DNA of 64,000 nt from Isoetes taiwanensis (taxonomy: Eukaryota > Streptophyta > Lycopodiopsida > Isoetales > Isoetaceae), in the NCBI GenBank assembly GCA_021234155.1, contig JAJEKV010000022.1, positions 7,781,961-7,845,960 on the forward strand, read 5' to 3'. The notes under the pieces are model-generated. The model saw nothing but the letters and a program-made list of their open reading frames with translations, had not been told where the DNA came from and ran no database searches. Below are positions 1 to 12,600 of the stretch, in pieces. The first letter of the stretch is position 1. Every line of letters begins with the position of its first letter. The position numbers and the translations under genes are program-made.

Positions 1-102
1 GAGGTGACGCAGAAAGTGCACTTCTCAGGATTGAGACTAATGCCAGACTCATTACATTTTTGAAAGACAAGCTCCAATTTGTCCAAGTGATCATCCATGG
101 AG

Positions 103-1024
103 TCAGAGGCAGAAAAAATCATCTTGGAAGATCTGAAGAAAAGGTTTATCCTTCATAAAGTCTTGAAAGACGGAGAGCATGATGCGCTGAAAGGTTGAAG
201 GAGAGTTTGACAAACCAAAAGGGACCACCTTGTAGGCAAAAGTGCCCCACGGGGTGGTGAAGGTAGTTTTGAGTTGATCCTCTTGCTTGATAGAAATCTG
301 ATTGTACCCCGAAAAACCATCCATGAAAGAGTACATCTCATGACCAAAGAACTTCTTCAAGAACCGGTCGATTGAAGGGAAGCGGAAAGTGATCACGCCC
401 CTGCGGGCTTGATTGAGTTTTTACGTAATCCACGCAAACGCCGGATCTTACCATTGTGTTTGAGAGCAATGACAATGGGGCTCACCCATTCGTAATGTTT
501 AACCTCATAAATCAGGCCAAGCCAGCCAAGAGTTTGTCAATTTCAGCCTTTGACGCGGTCCACGGTAATTTGGGTTGAGCACAGACTGCGTGCTAGATTG
601 GTCGTGCATCAGATTTGGTAGGAATGGTGAGTTCCCCCAATTCTTTTTTGATACCTTGAAGGTCTTTGTAGCTCCAAGCAAAAATATGTTTGAATTTCTT
701 GAACAGCGTCATAGCGCGTGCTTTATAGGTAGGCGAAAGTTTAGCAGCTAAGCGGACTGGTTGATTGTTACCAATATCCACAATGTCCACTTTGGGAGTT
801 TGAATATGAGGAACAACCTCCGTGTCCTGAACCTGATGAGCAGGAGGCTGAAGCATGACGGGAGGAGCAACATTTTGCGTGGTGAAGAAAAGAGGCTGCT
901 GAGCGTCATCAAGCAAGGGTTGCTTCATGACGGCATGAACATCCACTGTCTCTGAAGAAGGAAGTGGGTCAGAAAAATGATCAAGACGTTGAATGCGATT
1001 GCAGGAAGCTAGGTAAGGGTCCAA
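103..1024 (-). pseudogene. Protease-RT linker and N-terminal reverse transcriptase
   Basis: Two pieces are visible. From 1024 to 593 is the linker plus the start of RT, with the FAWSY.DL motif that precedes RT in plant gypsy elements. From 396 to 103 is RT with YSFMDGFSGYNQI, FAYKVVPFGLSN and FQDDFF in place of the usual F/Y-x-DD box. Between them, at about 400-590, the WVSPIVIAL block can still be read in another frame, so at least two indels separate the pieces. The rest of RT runs off the window. Confidence 0.75.
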
Positions 1025-1374
1025 AAGAGCCGCCGCGGTACCGGTCCTCGATCGAAAGTGTCATGTCACCCCGTGGGGATCAAAGATACTCGTGGTAAGA
1101 TGAGAGGGGGAGACCGCTGGAGGAGCTTGAACATGATAAATATTTTGTGCTTTGCTTAGTGAGTAGTCGAGATGGAAGGTTCAGCATTCTCGACAGAGAT
1201 CAATTGGCCAGTTTCCAGATCCATGGTGGCATTGAGATGGCCATCGGTGATAACAAGTTGGTCCGTGGCCCAGTAATGAATACTCTTGGCCTGTCGGAGA
1301 AAAGGTCTTCCAACCAACATTTCATAGTCACCCGAATCTTCTCCAGCTTTCCAAACTCCAAAGGGAATTTGAGA

Positions 1375-2553
1375 TCACCAATGCTGATATGGAGAAGAGG
1401 AGTGACACCTTGCGGATCGCGTGATATGCCCATTTGCCAACTTGATGTCATAAGGGGCACGGTATAATTGTTGGATACCCAATTGCTTCTGGAGTTTATC
1501 GGTAATGAGATTGACGGCACTACCACCATCAATTTGGACATGAGTGATGTGCTGATTGCCCACCGTGGCATGCACCATGGGTGTTGAAGTTGCAACAGCT
1601 CCAACCAGGACCGTTGGAAGAGGTAACTGATCTTTGAGAGCCGGACAGAGTTTCAAGATGGTGGCTAGGCTCAAAGGAATCTTGATCTTGGCAAGTTCTT
1701 CCTGGAGTTCCAAGGGAACATGTGAAAAAGGATCCGCAGGGTCCAGTGGAGCTGGAGTCTGTGGTAAGGAAGCGGAGACTTCTCTGAGAAGCTCAACCTC
1801 AGCAGCAATATTTGGATACGTCTGAGAGCGGGCACCCGTGGATGATGACGGCTCGCCCTGACGCTGCTGAGCGCGAGTGGTGGCATGAACATTTGCCAAT
1901 GTGCGACCTTCCGCAGCCTGCATGAGCTTCAGAATACTTTGTCTTACTTTAGTCATGACGTGAGGGATGAGTTTGTCAAGATCAGGTGCGAAGTGAACTT
2001 TTTTATCATCATCATGAGGGACTGTTTCCACAGCAAAAGCAGGTTGCGTGTCATGAGGAATGATTGTCAAAGGGCGTGAAGCCCGTGTGTGACGTGAGAC
2101 CAAACCAACCCAATTGGACTGCTGGACAGGTGGGTTGAGAGCCTGATAAATCTCTTCTTGAGCTTGTTGATCCATAGGATTGGAGGTAGAGGCAACTTGC
2201 TGAGGGCGCTGTTGTTGAGGTGGCCGGGGTGGCTTCCTCAGAACAGGACGGGGGCCTTGTTTTCCGTTGGCCACCCACAGTTGATAAGCCGCGAGGCGTA
2301 TTGAAGCTGGTTGAGTGGAACCTGGAAGTTGGACTTGAACTTGAGGGAGTTGAGGACACGCCGTGGTGGTGTGACCCCATTCATGACAATGATAGCACTG
2401 AGCCTTAGAAGGATCAAAGAGAGGACGGTTGCCTTGTCCCCGTGGCTGCTGAGATTGCTGTGTTTGTTGATACTGCTGCGGTTGTTGATTTTGATATTGC
2501 TGAGGCGGATACGACTGTTGTGGTTGAGGCGTGGTCTGGACTTGAAAAACCAT
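1375..2553 (-). pseudogene. gag C-terminus, CCHC zinc knuckle and aspartic protease
   Basis: This frame starts with a glutamine-rich run, then a retroviral-type zinc knuckle CYHCHEWGHTTTAC (CX2CX4HX4C), an unstructured linker, and a pepsin-like protease with VQIDGGSAVNLI. The catalytic Asp is present but the usual D-T/S-G is written D-G-G. The frame ends at 1375, shortly into the protease; a parallel frame carries a further piece to about 1200. It is the second segment of the same polyprotein as the gag to its right, separated from it by a frameshift. Confidence 0.75.
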
Positions 2554-2921
2554 CTTTTGCCTAAAAGGGGTAGGATGAGAACGAGTGCATTCTTTGCTTT
2601 TACAATGAGGAGGTCCATTGGAGGAGTTGCATTCATTTGCCAGATGACCTTGATATTTACAAATAGTACACCAGATGTGAGCGCGTTGCGGATTTGCTTG
2701 TTGATGCTAAACAGAATTTTGGGGAACCATGATGGGGGGCATGAAAGGGAGTTCCTGGAGAGCAACACCCCGAGAAGAAACATTGACCGAGTGATTTACC
2801 AATTCAATGGCCTGTTCCAGAGACTTGGGACGCAAGTATTCTGTCACGAGTCGAATGGCGGAGGAAGGTTCCCCCGTAAAACCAGACGAGGATCCGCTTG
2901 TGCGGGGGTACTCCCCGGAGT

Positions 2922-3887
2922 TTACCGACGAATGTGAAGACGGTCCGCAAAATCCCTGGCGGACTCCGTGGGTTCTTGTTGAAGGTCATTGAGTTGCTCG
3001 AGGAGTAACTGATCATCGTCCGTGGTGCCATAATGAGACAGAAAGGCAGTTTTCATTTCTTGCCAACTTTGTTTCCAGTGACTTTTATTGGCCATCAACC
3101 ACTGATGAGGGGCACCTCTGAGCGTGGTCGAAAAGATATGAAATTTGAGTTGGGGCTGAGGATGACCATTCAGAATGGCCAGGGCTTCAAATTCCTCCAT
3201 GTGTGCCGAAGCACTTTGATCCAGAGGTTTGCCTTTAGTGTTGCCAAAGGTGGGATAAGTCAGCTTCAAATTATGAGAGGGCGATGAAGGCGGAACGGGC
3301 GCATAGATAGGTGGATTTGGTGGAGGATATGCAGAAGCATAAAGAGGTGGTACAGTCTGAGACTGAGAGCAAGGGGGTGGAACGGAAAAAACATGTGGTC
3401 CAGCAAAAGCAACATCTGGTGGGGAAGGGCCTTGGGAGCCATCCTCATTAGGCTTGAGATCAGTGGTTTGGTAGACAGGAAGAGCATGCTGAAAAGATGG
3501 AGAAGACTGAAAGTCGTGAACATGGGTAGGGCCAAAAGACACTTGGTGGTAGCCCATCCCACCAGGAGGTGAAGAAGGTTGTGACAGAAGAGGGGTGTGG
3601 CCTGAAGGAATGTGGATATAGGTGCTGTCAGGAGTCTGGAAATAGTGAGGCATGGGCTGAACAGGGGTATGTTGTGGAGATTGCAGTTGGGAACAATGAC
3701 GACACACAGGGGGAGACCCTGGTCGAGAATGAGCACGAGGGGTAGGAGGTGCCGACTGAGCTCTTGAGTGGATAATGTCATAAGCAGTGTCATACATATC
3801 CCGAACAGCCTCGCGTCGTTGATGACGCTCCAGGCGAGCCGCCGTTTGGCAAAGAAGTTCTTCAGGCGTGAAACCTCGAGCAGACAT
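2922..3887 (-). pseudogene. gag, N-terminal part
   Basis: Retrotransposon gag. The chosen start (MSARGF) is at 3887, because the longer open frame to 3959 runs through the primer-binding site. A proline/serine-rich half with many PP and SP pairs is followed by the gag core with HQWLMANKSHWKQSWQEM and FLSHYG, which match the Retrotrans_gag pattern of tryptophans and the FxxxY end. The frame closes at 2922 just after RDFADRLHIRR, in the middle of the domain, and continues in other frames further left. It is a frame-broken copy. Confidence 0.75.
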
Positions 3888-3910
3888 GAGGGAAAGAAAA
3901 GAAAGATCAG

Positions 3911-3926
3911 ACCCGACACGGCGCCA
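3911..3926 (-). promoter_or_regulatory. Primer-binding site of the Athila/Tat-like element
   Basis: The minus strand reads TGGCGCCGTGTCGGGT, starting with the TGG that pairs with a tRNA CCA end and lying one base inside the LTR end. It resembles the tRNA-Asp-complementary site of Athila elements with a few mismatches. It lies inside the longest gag reading frame, so the gag start must be downstream of it. Confidence 0.6.
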
Positions 3927-3927
3927 G

Positions 3928-4640
3928 TGTTTGGGGTCTGGGTTCGGGAACTCCTGCAAGACAGCCCTCTGTGAGGACCCTTGGATCTAACAGGAGAATC
4001 CGGGGACTATGTCACGCGGGATTTGCAAGAAAAACAAGGAAAGGGGAAAAGAAAACAAAAGAGAACACTGAGATCACAATAATGAGCTTCCTTGATGTCA
4101 ATGAAGATACATGAGCTCTCGCAATCGAGAGAAAACTGAAATGAGACAAGACTCAAAACTCATCTAAAAACTCATGTGCTAGCTCTACTCATATATATAG
4201 TACAATGGCCTTTGGCCCAATATAGACACTCTGACTGATTTCGGTGCCGACTCCTGGAAGGAGGCCTGATTTGCAGGAATGCTGGCGGTGCCTCTTGAAA
4301 TGCTCGGAATCTCACCGACGCCGACGTTAGGCAAAGGACGGCCGCCACTTGTCCGAGCGCCTTCTTTGACTGGCAGCGCCTTTGATCAAGGCGTGGTCTG
4401 CTTGGTCTTCTGCGTGGCCTTTGACGACTGACCCGTGCCTGGTTGTGGAACCTTGGCCTTGACTTGGTCCGTCGTATGCATGAATAGTCCTGTAGCAGGA
4501 GGCACAGGACTAACATAAAGTAAGCCCTTGTTGGCGAAATATTTTGTTGGTTTGTCTGAGACATTATCTTGATCATGGCCCAATTCCTTCTTCATCCACT
4601 TGTTCACCACAACTATGACTTAGACAAGGTCACTTCGGTC
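3928..4640 (-). repeat. 5' LTR of the Athila/Tat-like element (right boundary approximate)
   Basis: On the plus strand the LTR begins TGTTTGGGG, one base beyond the primer-binding site, so on the element's own strand it ends CCCAAACA as expected for an LTR. A TATA-like CTATATATAT on the minus strand lies at 4191-4200, a reasonable promoter position. The outer end, somewhere around 4.6-4.7 kb, was not resolved because the partner LTR is outside the window and no clear target duplication was found. Confidence 0.55.
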
Positions 4641-4801
4641 ATAAAAATCCATTATTTTTCGTCTTTCAGCTCACTTTCAGTGTGGTCATTGCAACCTCGG
4701 CGAATGCCTATAAAAGAAGAACAGGCTAGCAAAAACTAATCAAACTAATTAAAAGCTCAATAGAATTGCGACGGCAATCCTGTGGAGCAAATCACGGGAA
4801 A

Positions 4802-6274
4802 TCATATCAGCCAGTTATCAGATTTGCCTTGCACGGGTAAGCCCAGTGCCTGATGCTGATGTCGGAGCTCCTGGAGTTTCTCAACGAGAGGCTCCCTGTA
4901 TATTGTGCTGGCAATGATTTCATTGTACTCGATGGACAGCTTGAGGTATTCGGTGTTTTTCAAATCCTTGGCCTCCTCCTTGTGTACACTTTTGAGAATT
5001 CGACTTTTTGTTCATCCAACCCGATCATTCTACAAAGGATTTGAGCTATCGCCATTGAATGATTCTAAGAGATGATGTAATATTTCTTTCTTCGAACTGT
5101 GTCATATCATTCCATGTTATTTTTCGTCTGTGGCTAGATCAAATAGTACAAGGTCTGCTTGTGTGAGCACGTCGCTTAGGGAATCTCTGAAAGACCATAA
5201 CAGAGCATGCATTTGATCGTTATATCTGGTCTTGTCAGTGATATAAGGGAGAGCGGTGACATATTCATATAGGCTAACATGTTTGAACCAGGAAAATAAT
5301 ACCCATCAGATAAGACCTTTTGTACTGCTCGAATTTTAATGTTGTTTTTAGTGCCATTTGTTTCTCATCATTGGGTTAAAGTTAAGCCTACGAGCAGAGA
5401 ATATATATGAAGCTAGGATGGGTGTTGGAGCAACATATGGAATAGCCTGCAATGTATTTTTCGTATTTTTGGGCTGTTTTGTCGGTCCCTTGAACTTGAC
5501 TCTGACTATTGGTGTGGAGGCTGAAGCGGAGTCTTCATTTTTTTTCTTTTCAGAAACTTTGTTAGTCCACAGCAGGTTTTTTGCCCACGTCAGCTGATTT
5601 GCCTTCATCTTCGAAGATTCAGGTGACTTGCACTTTAAAGATGGAGTCGACACTGATGAAGACGCTTGTGTGCTGGCACTAGCTTCCGATTTCCTCATAA
5701 ATTCTCTATTAATATCTGTGCACCTAGCAGCTACCCACATGCTGTCCATCAGCATGGGCAAGTTATTATCCTTCGGGCCCTTTATGGCATAGCTTGTGGT
5801 TTTTTGTCAATATTAAGATACTTTCTACATGCACTAAATTCCAACAGTATATCCCCATTGTATTTAAGGCCAACAGCTTCCAAGGATTCATATAATTGCA
5901 AGGGCCAGTTGTAACTTCTAGTGCTGTGATTCTTTCTACCGGCTTTAAGCTTCGCCGAACTTGCCATCATAGCGGGCCGTAATATTTGAGCTGCAAGACA
6001 TACTGAATGAATTGGTGCTGGGTGGTGTCTTCCACGGAGTATAGGATAGCATTATCAATCTTCTCAATGTTGTCTTTCCACATGCACTATTATCCTCATT
6101 TTCTTACCTACCTTATTCGTTTCACTTGACGTTATAAACAGACACAGTTCCTTTCTTTTGTCCCCGGAACTTGCGGCACAACTTGGAATATTTCCACACA
6201 ACACCTTCTATCAGGCCCAGGTGTCACAATTCTAAGTGGTATCACCTGCCTAGATCCTTCAAATAATTCAATGT
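4802..6274 (-). pseudogene. Unidentified multi-exon protein gene, 3' part, with frame breaks
   Basis: No open frame is long, but minus-strand segments read as real protein with splice-like borders. From 6274, after a pyrimidine tract and GCTCTTTGCAG, comes IELFEGSRQVIPLRIVT. Near 6090-6000 is NIEKIDNAILYSVEDTT, then TCTTGCAG and at 5970 MMASSAKLKAGRKN leading to YNWPLQLYESLEAVGLKYNG. From 5761 comes NLPMLMDSMWVAARC, then a Ser-rich linker. At 5270-5125 is YEYVTALPYITDKTRYNDQ, and finally HKEEAKDLKNTEYLK to a stop at 4802. One break sits in a run of six A near 5800. I do not recognise the family. It could be a pseudogene or a live gene with base errors; upstream exons probably lie to the right. 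Confidence 0.5.
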
Positions 6275-6349
6275 CTGCAAAGAGCAAATTCTCGGTTAGC
6301 GACATAATATAAAATACTTGGAAGAATCACATAGGCAATCCTTCTGAGT

Positions 6350-9300
6350 AGCATCTGTTGAATTATTAGTTTACATTAGTATAACAGCTTACAAGGATTA
6401 CAAATGCAATCCGCCCAAGATGGGAGTTTAATTTCCGAAACAAAATGCCAAATCACTAAGCTGCATTTTTCTAGAGCAGTCCAGTGTTAGAAAGTCTTGT
6501 TACTTTCAGGTAGTGTCTTCATCAATTGCAGCTGTAAGGCATACATCTGGTACGCATATTTGACGTACCAGAATCACGTCATACAAGCAAAGGATAGAAA
6601 AGCTCAAGCAGCACTTTGGCTTGAAACTAGAGGACCTTCTTATGTTTGAACGTTTTGCAGTTTGCATCTGGAAACTTCCACCATTAGGAGGGAATTTCCC
6701 TGCCCCTATTCTCGAGCTTCTCTGTGTAATGGAACCTAGCAAGTATCTAGGATCCATTGACACAGAAGGCATCCAGAAAGTGGTAGCAAAAGTCCCGCTC
6801 CTTCTAAGGAGGTAATAAGGGTTTCTCGAACTGGTAAGCTGAGAATTGTAACCTAGCAGGCGACATGACCTAGAACCACAAACACAATCAAAATGAAGCA
6901 AAACGAGGTTGCAAATTTAAGACGTCGCTTTTAAGGATTGCAACAACGATCCTTGAAAGTGAGATAAAAAATGAGATACTACAGAAATATTAATTTGTTT
7001 GGTTGAACATGAAATGCATGATGCAGAATCCTAAAAGATGAACACAAGAAGGCACCGAAGTTTATGTATTCGAAAAGTTACAATCCTATTAGCTGTGATC
7101 AAAGCGTGATCATATTTATATGAGAAAAATGTTACACTTCGTTGCAGCCATGTTAGGAAATCAAAAGCACGCCATCCCGTACCTAGTGTACAGAAGCACC
7201 ACCATGCCTCATTTGTTGGCAAGTCCCGACAGCGTTAGTATGGACATCAAAGGAAATCTCTTAGAAATGTCAACATCCTGTCAGTCCTAAGAAATACTGA
7301 TCAGTAAAAAACGGCGATGTAAAATACCCATTACGTAACTGGGATACTTGAGCATGGTTGTGTACAGAGAGTGGGCCCAAAGAACCATGTCCTGATAATC
7401 TGTCACTGGGATGCCACCAGCAGATCAAATAGAAGCTCCATCTCAACCCTCAGTTCATGCGCATACTCTGAATACATTGAAATGAGAGAAAACCTAGAGT
7501 AGGCGTGTGCACTGGATCTGTATGAACATCGATAATGCTTTGTATTTTCTGTGTAGCATGCTTCCGCACAAGCACAAAAACTTCCCAACTGTTCTCCACC
7601 TCTCCATCTGTATTGTTTGAAATTGCCACCTCTCTCATATTTTCTATACAAGGTATAGAAAAACAATATTATTTTCTGCGACGATCATAAGGATCTTTGT
7701 TGCCATCTAGAAGTAATAAGCTAAGAAGAAACGTGAAGGTGATCCTATTGGAGTATGGGCTAGCTCACAAGGATCACGACTGCAATCCTTCTGAGCTAGC
7801 TGATGGACCAAGTAGGGCATGGACCAAGTAGGGCACGGACCAGAGGCACGGACCATTCAAAAGGATGAGGCAGAACAATATAATCATAGGAACCCCTGTG
7901 ACCTCGAATTAGAAAGATCGTAAATTTCTAATTTTTCTTTCGTGCCTCATGGATAATGGAGCTTATGAAGTATCTAGGCCACATATAATCAGGGGGTCAG
8001 GGATAGAAAGGTTGGAAATTCTCGAAGCTTTCGAGTGAAGTACAAAAGTGACTGGACTATGTCCTCTACATTTGTTGAAGTCATAGAAATGCTGAGACTT
8101 CGGCCATCTGTTGCAGATGCATTATATTGCGCGCATGGTCGAAGATTAAGAATCACTATGGGTTTCAACAACTATAGAGAAATTCACTGGCCTGACTTAG
8201 AAGGATCACGCCCACAATCATTTTAAGCTTGATGGACCATGTTTTGACCAGGGGCTGATATTGCTACCAGGGTTCGCATGGCGAACCCTCTTAGCAATGT
8301 TGGAGCTTGACTAGTTTCACCAGCTCGGAAGGGGCGTAGCTGCGATTCTTTTAAGCCGGTAAAAATGCTAAAGAATGTTAATATCACTCGGGAGGTTTGT
8401 CATGGCGGCCCTTCGAAGTTGAGAATGCCAGGCAAAAAGAGAAACCTAGGTAACACTCTACCTAAAGCTAAATTTTTTTGAAATCTCACCTTTGTGAGGA
8501 ACTTTTCCTAACACCATCGCACGTTGATCGGGTAGGTGCTCGCGAACATTTTAACTCGCATCGAAGAAATTACCGCTGATTATATAGCATTTAGTGCCAT
8601 TAATGTAGGCGGCCATAATTAATGCTCCATAATGGCAACGTACTTGTCATTAACGTGGGCGGTGCATTAATTATGGATGGCTGGACAACGCATTAATTAT
8701 GGATGATCGGCCCCATCCTAAAGCGTGAAAGCTACACAACACTTTTTGAAGAGGCAAGGCCTCGCTCAACAAGATCGCTATGGCGATCCTTTCGACTAGA
8801 CCTCCAAGTTAAACTAGAAATAAAAGAATGTAAAAGTCAAAATGACCAAGAAGGCACAGAAGTTTATACAATCGAAAGGTTACAATCTTTTTTTGACAAT
8901 AGCAACACGGGTTTGTAATTACATGATTCCTCTACATCAATGCATGTTTCTATTTACATAAGCAAAATGTTCCTTCGCAACAGTCTTATTAGGAGATCAA
9001 AATTGCCTGGCATATCTGATCCGACCAATATAATCCTGAAAGGACATAAGACCTTCCAACCGTGAAGACAGCCAGGCCTAAGCAATGTGTGTCAGACCGT
9101 GATCGAGATAATTCGCAACTCTGTAAGCGAGATACCTGAGCAAGGATCTATACAGAACAATGGCATGAAGCATGAGGTTCTAATGGTCTTCATTGGAAAG
9201 GCCAACATCATATTGAACATCAGCTCGATCTCAACCATCAGCAGACTCATGCATTCTACAAATAAGGCTAGTAGGGTCATGTCTCGAGACATAGTTCCAA

Positions 9301-9690
9301 TCGCATGCATTGAAACTGTTGGAGCATTCAACATCCATTCAATTTTGTGTACAACATGCTGCCATGTAGGTATAAAAACTTCCCAGACATTCTCCACAGG
9401 TCCTCGTTCCTATTGCTCGAGTAGCAACGCCCAAAGCAAGAGCTAAAAAAATCTCAAAAAACAAACCTTTATATTAACTTTTTCTCGCGCCATCGGGACG
9501 TCAATCGTGTAAGCACTGGCAGCTTTAGGCAGGTGCAACCAAAAATTCTAACCTAGATCTAAGAAATTAGTGCTGATTATATAGGTTTTAGAGCCAATAA
9601 GGCATGTAGTTGCAATTAATACTCCATAATAGCGTCATACATGTCATAATTACGGCCTTTGCATTAATTTTATTGTGGCTCGTTTCGATA
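6350..9690. repeat. Diverged tandem duplication region (blocks A/A' and B/B')
   Basis: Two long blocks occur twice in the same orientation. Block A at about 7040-7630 matches A' at about 8840-9420, offset near 1.8 kb; both contain AAGGCAC followed by GAAGTTTATA/G, and both contain AAAACTTCCCA near the right end. Block B at about 8500-8660 matches B' at about 9470-9680, offset near 1 kb; both contain CTGATTATATAG followed by CCATAAT stretches. B carries a TATA-like CTATATAATC on the minus strand, so each pair could be a promoter plus transcribed unit reading leftward. The minus-strand frames in A (VENSWEVFVL) and A' (ENVWEVFIP) are alike but stop-interrupted. A short motif with GCAATCC/GATCC recurs at 6.39, 6.93, 7.77 and 8.20 kb. 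No function assigned. Confidence 0.5.
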
Positions 9691-12600
9691 GAAGAGCATT
9701 TTTTGGGCACATGTTAGAAGAAAAACGATGGCGATCCTACTACAATGAGTTTGATAGCCTTTGTGGCACTTACAATATGGGAGCCCTTTGGATTAATGAT
9801 TCATCACTAATGCATGAATGGGAATGTATGAATTGACATGGGCAATGTAGTTTGATAGTCTTTATGGCACACTTGCAATACAAAAAGTCCTTTGGATTGA
9901 GTTAAGCTTTGTAGTTGCATATTATATTTAGTGTTCGGCTACTTGAGTCAGGGATCAACACGGATTCAACTTTGGATCTAACTAATAAACCCTATACCCT
10001 TGGCCTAGGAAAGCGTGATCAAGTGCCTAGGAATTAGTTTTTATGTTTTGTAAGAGCATGCCATGATTAATAGACTATTGTTTAGATGCCATAGCTAATA
10101 GATTTATTTGCATGAGACAGATCCTCCAAGCTAAATATAGTGCCATGCAAGGATATGATGATCTCATTTTCCTATTATAGAAGAAAAGAGTAACCCATTA
10201 TGGACCTGCATCAAACCATCATCATGTCAATAGAATAAAAATTTTATTTGTAAGCACTAATCAAGTAAGTTCCTCCTAAAATATTAGGAAGTCATTACAA
10301 CCCAATGATGCAATGGTCCATATAAGAGCATTTCATTACCTTTTCTAGTCTAGATAATAAGATCTTCCTGCTAGATCTTATGTGAACTACGCTAGGGAGA
10401 AACATGTGGCTTGAAGAATGGAAAAATATTTCAAATGTTTTCCATAGGCATGTTTTAATTTGCAGCTCCAACATGACGACTAAGCCAGCTTAGATTTCAT
10501 GCATGACCCAAATACACAAATAGCAAGTTGAGTGTACTCATTTGATTGTGTATGAGACCACTCCTTTCCATATATGAGAGGGCTTCTCTCCCTCGTCTAC
10601 CTATAGACCTGAATAAAGATAAACACAACATTAAAAATCTAGTCAGATAAGATACTGTAAGGTAGGCTGGACAACAACATATGGACTTTAGACCTAGCAT
10701 ATGCAGGTCATCTGATTGCATAACCTCCCTCAAACTTCAAAGCATTGAACTGCTTTATATAGATGTCATAAGGCAATATCAACATTTCCACAACTAAATC
10801 GGGAACTTGGCAGTGAGTGCAAGGAGTTTAAAAGCTTTCAAATAAATTCCTCTTGTGCCATCAAATTGTGGTAAGAATCCTAAACTGTAAGATCAGATCA
10901 AGCCATGTCTAAGATGTATCTATTAAAGTGCATATCATTGAAGTGTATTGATGGTGAAGTCCCAACAATCATAAGGAATAATAGAAATGGACATAATTAA
11001 TGCTGGTGGAAAGAGCAACTCAAATCTAATCTAGCAAACAGACCTCTCAGATTGTGCATCTAACCAATTCTATTCAAAATGAAATATTCTGGCATGTTGG
11101 CAAGCATGATGTACCAACATTTGTGATAAACGTAAATAGATAACAAAAAATATGTGCTTACTTTGGAGAAAATGAACCAGCTCTTTATCTGCTGGCAGTT
11201 TGTTGAAGTTGCATCTATCTGGTAATTCCTGCAGGAAAAAAATCCAGACCAAGCATAGACCAGGACCTGTTCCAGAAACAGCAAGTTTGAAGGAATAAAA
11301 CTCATAAAACTTCATACACATGATGATGCATGTACGTGGATACAGTGCAAGCATTGCGTAATGGAACAATGACTTCAATTGCTGATTGCAACCGCCTTGA
11401 AGTGAACGCAAGGCCTAGCGGTAAGAAGGAAATAGAAAAATACATATTGGTAGAGCCATACAATAATCTCGCAAAATCAGAATTGAAATCTGCGCATGCA
11501 ACACAAATGTGAAGACTACAGATTTACACGTTCAAACCTGCCCATGCAACACAAATGTGAAGACTATGAACCATTTGCTTCCAAGTTAGGCACTACAAAA
11601 AAAATGTGAAGAGATGAACCATTTGCTTCCAAGTTAGGCACTACAAACATTTTCTATGCTTTACTAAGAATCATTCATGATCTGTGCTTCATCTTTCTTC
11701 CATCAAATGAATCAAAGGAACTTAGCTGGTCCACGACCATCATTAGCAACATGGGGGGCCTGTAACATGGGAGTCAAACATGCTAATGCTGTCCGCTTCT
11801 ATCTGTAATGACGTGATAGAGATATTGAATTATGATAAAAGTCAAGATGATATACTATGCTCGCATTGCTTTTCTTGTTGGACTGACATAGCATATAGGC
11901 AGCAAAAGCAAACAAAAATATATAATTGAATGAAATAAATCAACGCAAGATAATGTTTTGAACAAATATTGCACATTGAGCATTCCAAGAATGGACACAC
12001 CAATCCATGAGCTTGGTTCTCTGAGGTCTTAATAGAAGCAATGGCTTAATGGTTGATAGTTTCCTTCTGCATCCACATGTACTTACGTATCTTGATCCCA
12101 ATTCATGCATGAATTTGCTTTTCATGCCGAAATTCAGGCATTTTGTATTTGCTTTCATCTGGGTGGAATGCCGCTCCCAATCTCATAAAAAGTAAGTAAG
12201 AATCTACTTCTTGCTTATCAAGTTTTGTAAAAATCTATGTGTGTTGTGATTCAAGCAAAATATAGTTTTGATCTGCTTGAATCTATTGTTGTATCAAAAA
12301 AATGCATGGCCCAGATGTCCTTGGCCAAGTTGTTTGTAGTATACACAAGAGCTTCAACATAAAAAGTACTGTGGCAACAACAATTAATGTTGCCCAGCCA
12401 GGTATTGTTTTTTCCTCAAAATCTTTTGTATGCAAAGACATTCTATTTGGATGGTGATGAAATAATCTTTCTTATGTACCTTGAATCGTGGCATGCATGC
12501 CGATCAAGCCACAAAATCATTTGGCACCGCCTCTCCACCCGATTTAGAACTTTCCATCCCGAGAAACCCAAACTATGCAAAAAAGAAATCTTTCTGATTT

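Larger units (their letters stand above)
1..4640 (-). mobile_element. Decayed Ty3/gypsy retrotransposon, Athila/Tat-like, cut by the window start
   Basis: Read on the minus strand the order is LTR, primer-binding site, gag, CCHC knuckle, aspartic protease, reverse transcriptase; RNase H, integrase and the 3' LTR would lie left of base 1. The RT piece has the block FMDGFSGYNQI and PFGLSNSPSTFQ, which resembles the non-chromoviral Athila/Tat branch (family knowledge). The primer site starts TGGCGCCG, like the tRNA-Asp type of Athila elements. Gag, gag-protease and RT lie in different frames, with breaks near 2.92, 2.55, 1.37 and 0.4-0.6 kb, so this copy is not autonomous as written. The right edge of the LTR is only approximate because no second LTR is in the window. 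Confidence 0.8.

Noticed and set aside
4172-4576. Minus-strand 134-codon frame
   Set aside because: It lies wholly within the LTR of the Athila/Tat-like element.
9087-9446. Opposing open frames of about 100-120 codons
   Set aside because: Both strands are open over the same duplicated block and neither has a recognised domain; listed only as repeat A'.
11162-11228. NAC-domain exon
   Set aside because: Only PADKELVHFL resembles subdomain A; no flanking NAC subdomains are visible, so it is listed only as a candidate exon.
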